DNA from: Chara braunii
Taxonomy: Eukaryota > Streptophyta > Charophyceae > Charales > Characeae
Direction: 5' to 3'
Assembly (NCBI GenBank): GCA_003427395.1
Contig: BFEA01000062.1
Coordinates: forward strand, 3,159,794 to 3,192,974
Length of the DNA stretch: 33,181 nucleotides
The number at the start of each line of letters is the position of its first letter. Position 1 is the stretch's first letter. The notes beneath the pieces were generated by a model that saw only the letters and a list, made by a program, of their open reading frames with translations, ran no database searches and was not told the origin of the DNA. Positions 29,598 to 33,181 of the stretch are shown one piece after another. Made by a program: the position numbers and the translations under genes.

Positions 29598-32465
29598 CTA
29601 GTTGAGGGCGATGCTAGCCTGTTGGTTCTGGCGTGACTTGGTTTTGTGGGCTGTTCTAGACAAGATTTCATGCATGTGCTCTTCTTCTCCCCCAAAGAGG
29701 GCATGCGCCTCAACTATTGAGGTTGCAACTGCAACTCTTTCAGCAGGGGTGTCACCTCCCATGAGTCAATAAGGGATTGCCCTCAACACCTTACATGAAT
29801 TCCATGTGAAGTAGTCATAGAGGTGAGCCTCTATCGAGTATCGGGCCATGAACGGTCTCAGGTCACTTGTCATGATGTCTCTTGAAGAACTAAACCACTC
29901 CTCTCTCCATTCCTCTCTGGAACCTATGATATGGGACTCCACTGGAGCAATCTCCGACACTTCAATTGACATCACTCTCTCACATGGTTTGGCTAGTGCT
30001 ATGAAAGAATAATCCTTGTTGACTGCTACTTCCCAATCCTTGTGGATTTTGTTCCATCTATAGGGAATAACTATCATTTACTACAGTCTTCTTTGGCTTC
30101 TAGTCTGGCCGCTGTGAAGATTTTTGTGCTTTGCTTGTCGCCAAGCTTTGCAGATTGACTGTGTCTTATGCTGTATCTATGTTTTGATCCTTGAGAACAT
30201 TGAGTTGGGCTTCGATAATTTCGGTTTGCACGTCTAAATCCTGCTTTGTGCTGAACTGGATTTTATTCCCTTCTTTTGTCTCTTCATCTGCAATGGTCAA
30301 TGTGTTGCCCTAGTTTTTTCCATTGGGGCCCTTTGTCCTTTGGCCGGTCTCCTGTTGGTTGCTGTTGAGTAAGATTTTGGTCAGGTATAGATGTTAATGA
30401 CAGTGTGGCCTTGGGATGATGTCTTAATCAATCTATACTCGTATCTTTCTGCAAGGAAGTTTGACAGTTCCTGTTCTTTCTCAGGGATCTCATATTGATT
30501 TTGGATGGGAAAACTGCTAATTGTTGTTTGCAGATTAAACAGGGTTTTTTTGTGGGCAATTCTTATTTCAAATTTCACTTCTTTTTCCCTCTCTTGTTCT
30601 TAGATATAATCCTTCAACTATTACAGATCATTTCCTTTTATGTCTTCCCCGTTTTCCTTTCCAGCCTCGCATGATTCTAACTCACCCCTTGGTGAAGAGA
30701 TGCCTCTGTTGTAACCTTGAGACATTTTCTCCTCTTCCCTATCCTTTTCTTTGTCCTCTTCTCCTTCACCGTGTTCGCCATTACCATCATTTATGTCTGG
30801 CTTGTCCTCTTTCATTTCGCTCGTGTTCCCCTTTCTCTCTCCTTCCTTTCCCTTCCTCAAGTCTTCATGCTCATTCTTTGTATTCGTTGTTCCTTGCATA
30901 ACAGCTTTTGAGAGGTTCATTGAGTCTGTTGTTTTCGCCTTGTTGCCTGCACTTGTGTGATTGTGATTCATTTTGCTGATCTTGCTTGTAGACGCACTGT
31001 CTGCCGGTGAGGAAGAAGTTGTTTGATCAGCCTTCCTTTTGAACGGTTTTCTTGGCTTTGTTTGAGAGTTCCCTCCCTGACTTCTTGTTTGTTTTTGTTG
31101 GTTTGCCAGTTATTTTTCTTCCATCCACAACTTTCCTCTGACGGATACGTTTTCAACAAAGGTCTTCTCTACTAAGGTTTCTGTCTTTATGAGTTCTGGC
31201 AAGGTATCTCTACGGTGTTTGTCTACCATCACACTTTGCACATCCAGAATCTGTTTTTTATTAAGCCTTCATTTTTATCTTCAATTCTTTTGAAGTCGTT
31301 CTTCTGCCATTTGCTTCCATGGTGGGGGTAGATATCGGGTTGGATTATTGGTTCACGCTTCATGACCCATACATATTTAGATACGTTCATTGTGTCGTCA
31401 AAGATCCACCCCTTGTAGGTGGGATCATTGATGAACCACAATCCAACTTTTTCCTCACATTCGACCAGATTGGCTTGGATCTAACCTGGTTTGTCAGCTT
31501 TGTCCCTGTTAAAGGGGTAGTTCTTGTGTGTGCCTTGGTGGCCCTTTACGCTGCACTTGAAACATCGAGGGTTAGTTTTTGTGAACAGAAAAATCATGAG
31601 TTTTTGTCTATTATGCTTGAACAACCAAGAGTCTCGGAATTATGGGGGGATACATGAGATTGTTTGCAAACACACAATACTAAAATCATGATTAAGAACC
31701 AGAAAATTTGGGCCCGATGACAATCACTCCGGGGCTGGGTTGTTTGGATATGCCTCAACGACTCTTCTCTCAACAAAACTGTGTAAACCCTTTGAAATGT
31801 TATCAAACTGAACCCAAAAATTATTTCGCAACATAATCTGCTTATGGGGTGATGCGTCCGATTGCAGAGCTTTTCTCGGTTTTCAGCCTGTGACTAGCAT
31901 TACTCCCTTCTTGCACGTCAAACTTTTGAGAGAGATGAGGTAACGAGCATGAACTCTATCCGGGGTTACGATCGTCACAATGTTCCTGATTCGCTTGTGG
32001 TATGTGACATCCGACTTTGTTCCCAGAATCTCTTCCAGTGAGTGCAGGATGTCGCGTACCCATCTGCACATTTTGTTGGGTGACATATTTGAACATCTTT
32101 TAGGGAAGTTGAATAACGCAGCATGCTTTTCGAAGACTTCTTTGCAGGTGGACTCGTCCTCTTCTGGGTATTCCCAGATCTCTATTGTTTGCTCTTTGTC
32201 CTGGATAGTTTTTTTAATGACGTTTACCTTTGTCTCGGTTCTTATGCTTGCAACGAGGAAGTTTATAGCTCTTTGCCTTAAAGAACTTGAGACTGTTTGT
32301 TGCAGTGTGGTTGCATTGTGAGTTCTACGAGTTTCAGTTTGTTTGTCCCTGTGATAAATCTGTCGTTTTCACCGGGTCAGGTTTTCCTGGTGTGACTGGT
32401 GGGTTATCTTCCTTGATGGTTGAGCTAGTCCCTTTCTCGACTACCTGCGGAAATGTGGTCGTCAT
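29598..32465 (-). pseudogene. L1-type LINE ORF1 (gag-like, zinc knuckle), decayed
   Basis: Likely starts at ATG 32465 (MTTTFPQVVEKG). After a frameshift, one frame runs from about 32310 to 31230 with several stops, and includes the CCHC-like knuckle CFKCSVKGHQGTHKNYPF at about 31514-31568. There the spacing is C-x2-C-x4-H and the last Cys appears as Tyr. Next comes a hydrophilic Lys/Glu/Gly-rich region (30621-30971), then another domain (EKEQELSNFLAERYEYRL) and a last piece in another frame (MGGDTPAERVAVATS) ending at the TAG 29598-29600, 57 bp before the ORF2 ATG. Such proteins bind the element's RNA. At roughly 950 codons it is long for an L1 ORF1. Confidence 0.75.
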
Positions 32466-32646
32466 TTCAGGACTGGGGGAAGACTGAGTTCTATAAGCGT
32501 TATGAGGTTAGCTTAATACCTAGGTAGCAAATTCGGATATACGGCAGACCAATTTTATCCGAAATTTTCAATCTGGATGAATTTTCCGGATAAATTCCGG
32601 ATATGGAAAATCCTGCACTGTGGAAAATATGTTTTTTACCGAAAAC
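32466..32646. other. short stretch between LINE and MITE
   Basis: May contain the LINE 5' untranslated region. TCCGGATAAATTCCGGATAT and related TCCGAAAT/ATTTTCCGG pieces near 32545-32605 form a cluster of small inverted repeats. Confidence 0.4.
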
Positions 32647-32769
32647 CTAGGCTACCAGCCGGGCCGCCTGAGAAACCGCCCGAGTTACCCTATTTTTTCG
32701 GACGGCCCGGCCGTGCAAGGATCAGGGAAGGTCCTCGCAAAAAATAAAAAAATAAAAATATAAAAAATC

Positions 32770-33035
32770 CTAGGCTACCAGAGTGGCCCGGGGTCACTTG
32801 CTCGGTCGAGCCAAAAAAAAAATAATAATAATATTTTTTAATTTTATTTTATATTTCATATTTGGTGAATAATTGCAATGTGACCCTGAGGCAAAAGTTG
32901 TTCATTTTATTTTTCTGCATAACATAGTTTTTTCCCGGATTTTTCAGATTTTTTTTTTTTTTTTTTTTTGGGACCTTCCCTGGTCCTTGCACGGGCTGAC
33001 CACCCAGGACCCGGGCGGCCTGGCTCGTAGCCTAG
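32770..33035. mobile_element. inner hAT-like MITE (266 bp) nested in a relative
   Basis: Terminal inverted repeats CTAGGCTACCAG (left) and, inward from the right end, CTAGGCTACGAGCC. It is flanked by the 8-bp direct repeat AAAAAATC (32762-32769 and 33036-33043), as expected for hAT elements. The interior is AT-rich with CG-rich ends and has no coding capacity. Confidence 0.85.
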
Positions 33036-33146
33036 AAAAAATCCGAAAAAACTATGTTATGACAGTTATGCAGAAAAATAAACTGAACAACTTTTGCCGC
33101 AAGATCACATCAAAAAATTTTACTATATTTCAAATAAAAAATGAAG

Positions 33147-33177
33147 TGTTTTTTTTTTTTTTTTTTTTTTTTTTTTC
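33147..33177. repeat. poly(T) run
   Basis: About 31 T near the right edge, at the place where the inner MITE has its A/T-rich stretch before the terminal CG-rich block. It is likely part of the outer MITE. Confidence 0.75.
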
Positions 33178-33181
33178 TCTC

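Larger units (their letters stand above)
32647..33181. mobile_element. outer hAT-like MITE, interrupted by a nested copy and cut by the window end
   Basis: Starts CTAGGCTACCAGCCGGGCC at 32647, is broken at 32769 by the inner element and resumes at 33036/33044 with CGAAAAAACTATGTTATG. Its two parts joined correspond to the reverse complement of the inner element (shared blocks GTGCAAGGA-CAGGGAAGGTCC, AACTATGTTATG, AACAACTTTTGCC and GATCACAT). The right terminus should lie shortly after 33181. The left flank CCGAAAAC (32639-32646) is the candidate 8-bp target duplication. Confidence 0.75.

Noticed and set aside
23480-32086. Variant nuclear code (TAA/TAG as Gln, TGA as Trp) to explain the in-frame stops of the protease and the LINE
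   Set aside because: One TAG stands where the LINE family has Trp (N-W-R), CAA/CAG/TGG are also used, and frameshifts are present. The 668-codon frame needs no recoding. Decay explains all of it.
24600-32510. AGCGTTAT near 24603 and near 32495 as the LINE target-site duplication
   Set aside because: Eight bases over such a distance are easily found by chance, and the left copy is not next to a convincing poly(A) end.

Overview
This is repeat-rich eukaryotic nuclear DNA. The signs are microsatellites, long poly(A)/poly(T) and purine tracts, TATA boxes, short GT-AG introns, L1-type LINE remains and small hAT-like transposons with 8-bp target duplications. I see no bacterial operons, rRNA, tRNA or CRISPR array. 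The mix fits a large plant-lineage genome, and a charophyte alga of the Chara kind is my best guess. That guess rests on general resemblance, not on a diagnostic gene. The sequence is a scaffold with two single-base N joins, at 7634 and 22750.

Left part (1-13409). A chain of more than a dozen inverted repeats (235-1139) flanks a TATA box. It is followed by a 54-bp coding-like repeat and then two copies of a 277-bp unit built of GC-rich hairpins with poly(T) loops. From 1860 on, a 5.77-kb block holds a gene-free hairpin-rich stretch of about 2.2 kb, a second TATA box, one long minus-strand reading frame (668 codons, with likely in-frame mini-introns), a purine tract and about 0.85 kb without genes. 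The whole block appears again, almost base for base, at 7635-13409, with the single N exactly at the junction. I read this as two overlapping contigs that were never merged, so the second copy is probably an assembly artefact.

Middle (13341-20730). A 340-bp tandem repeat is followed by a field of diverged duplications. Two minus-strand paralogues (14330-14872 and 17624-18186) share a 60-nt first exon with the same splice position and a membrane-spanning segment. Between them lie two other pairs of diverged repeats, a purine tract and a (GT)n tract. At 19538-20730 lies the 3' end of a LINE on the minus strand, with one frameshift.

Right part (20730-33181). After GT-rich DNA comes a 730-bp hAT-like MITE with a perfect 8-bp target duplication, then a (CT)n microsatellite containing the second N. 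Next is a broken Ulp1-type (C48) protease gene whose catalytic cysteine position is a stop, and then a degenerate heptamer array (CCCCTTA-like). A nearly full-length but dead L1-type LINE fills about 25.69-32.47 kb on the minus strand, with ORF1, zinc knuckle, endonuclease and reverse transcriptase all recognisable. The window ends in a MITE inserted, in opposite orientation, into another member of its own family.

Very little here looks like working host genes. The best candidates are the 668-codon frame and the membrane-protein paralogue at 17.6-18.2 kb. Most of the window is transposon debris, tandem repeats and palindromic DNA.
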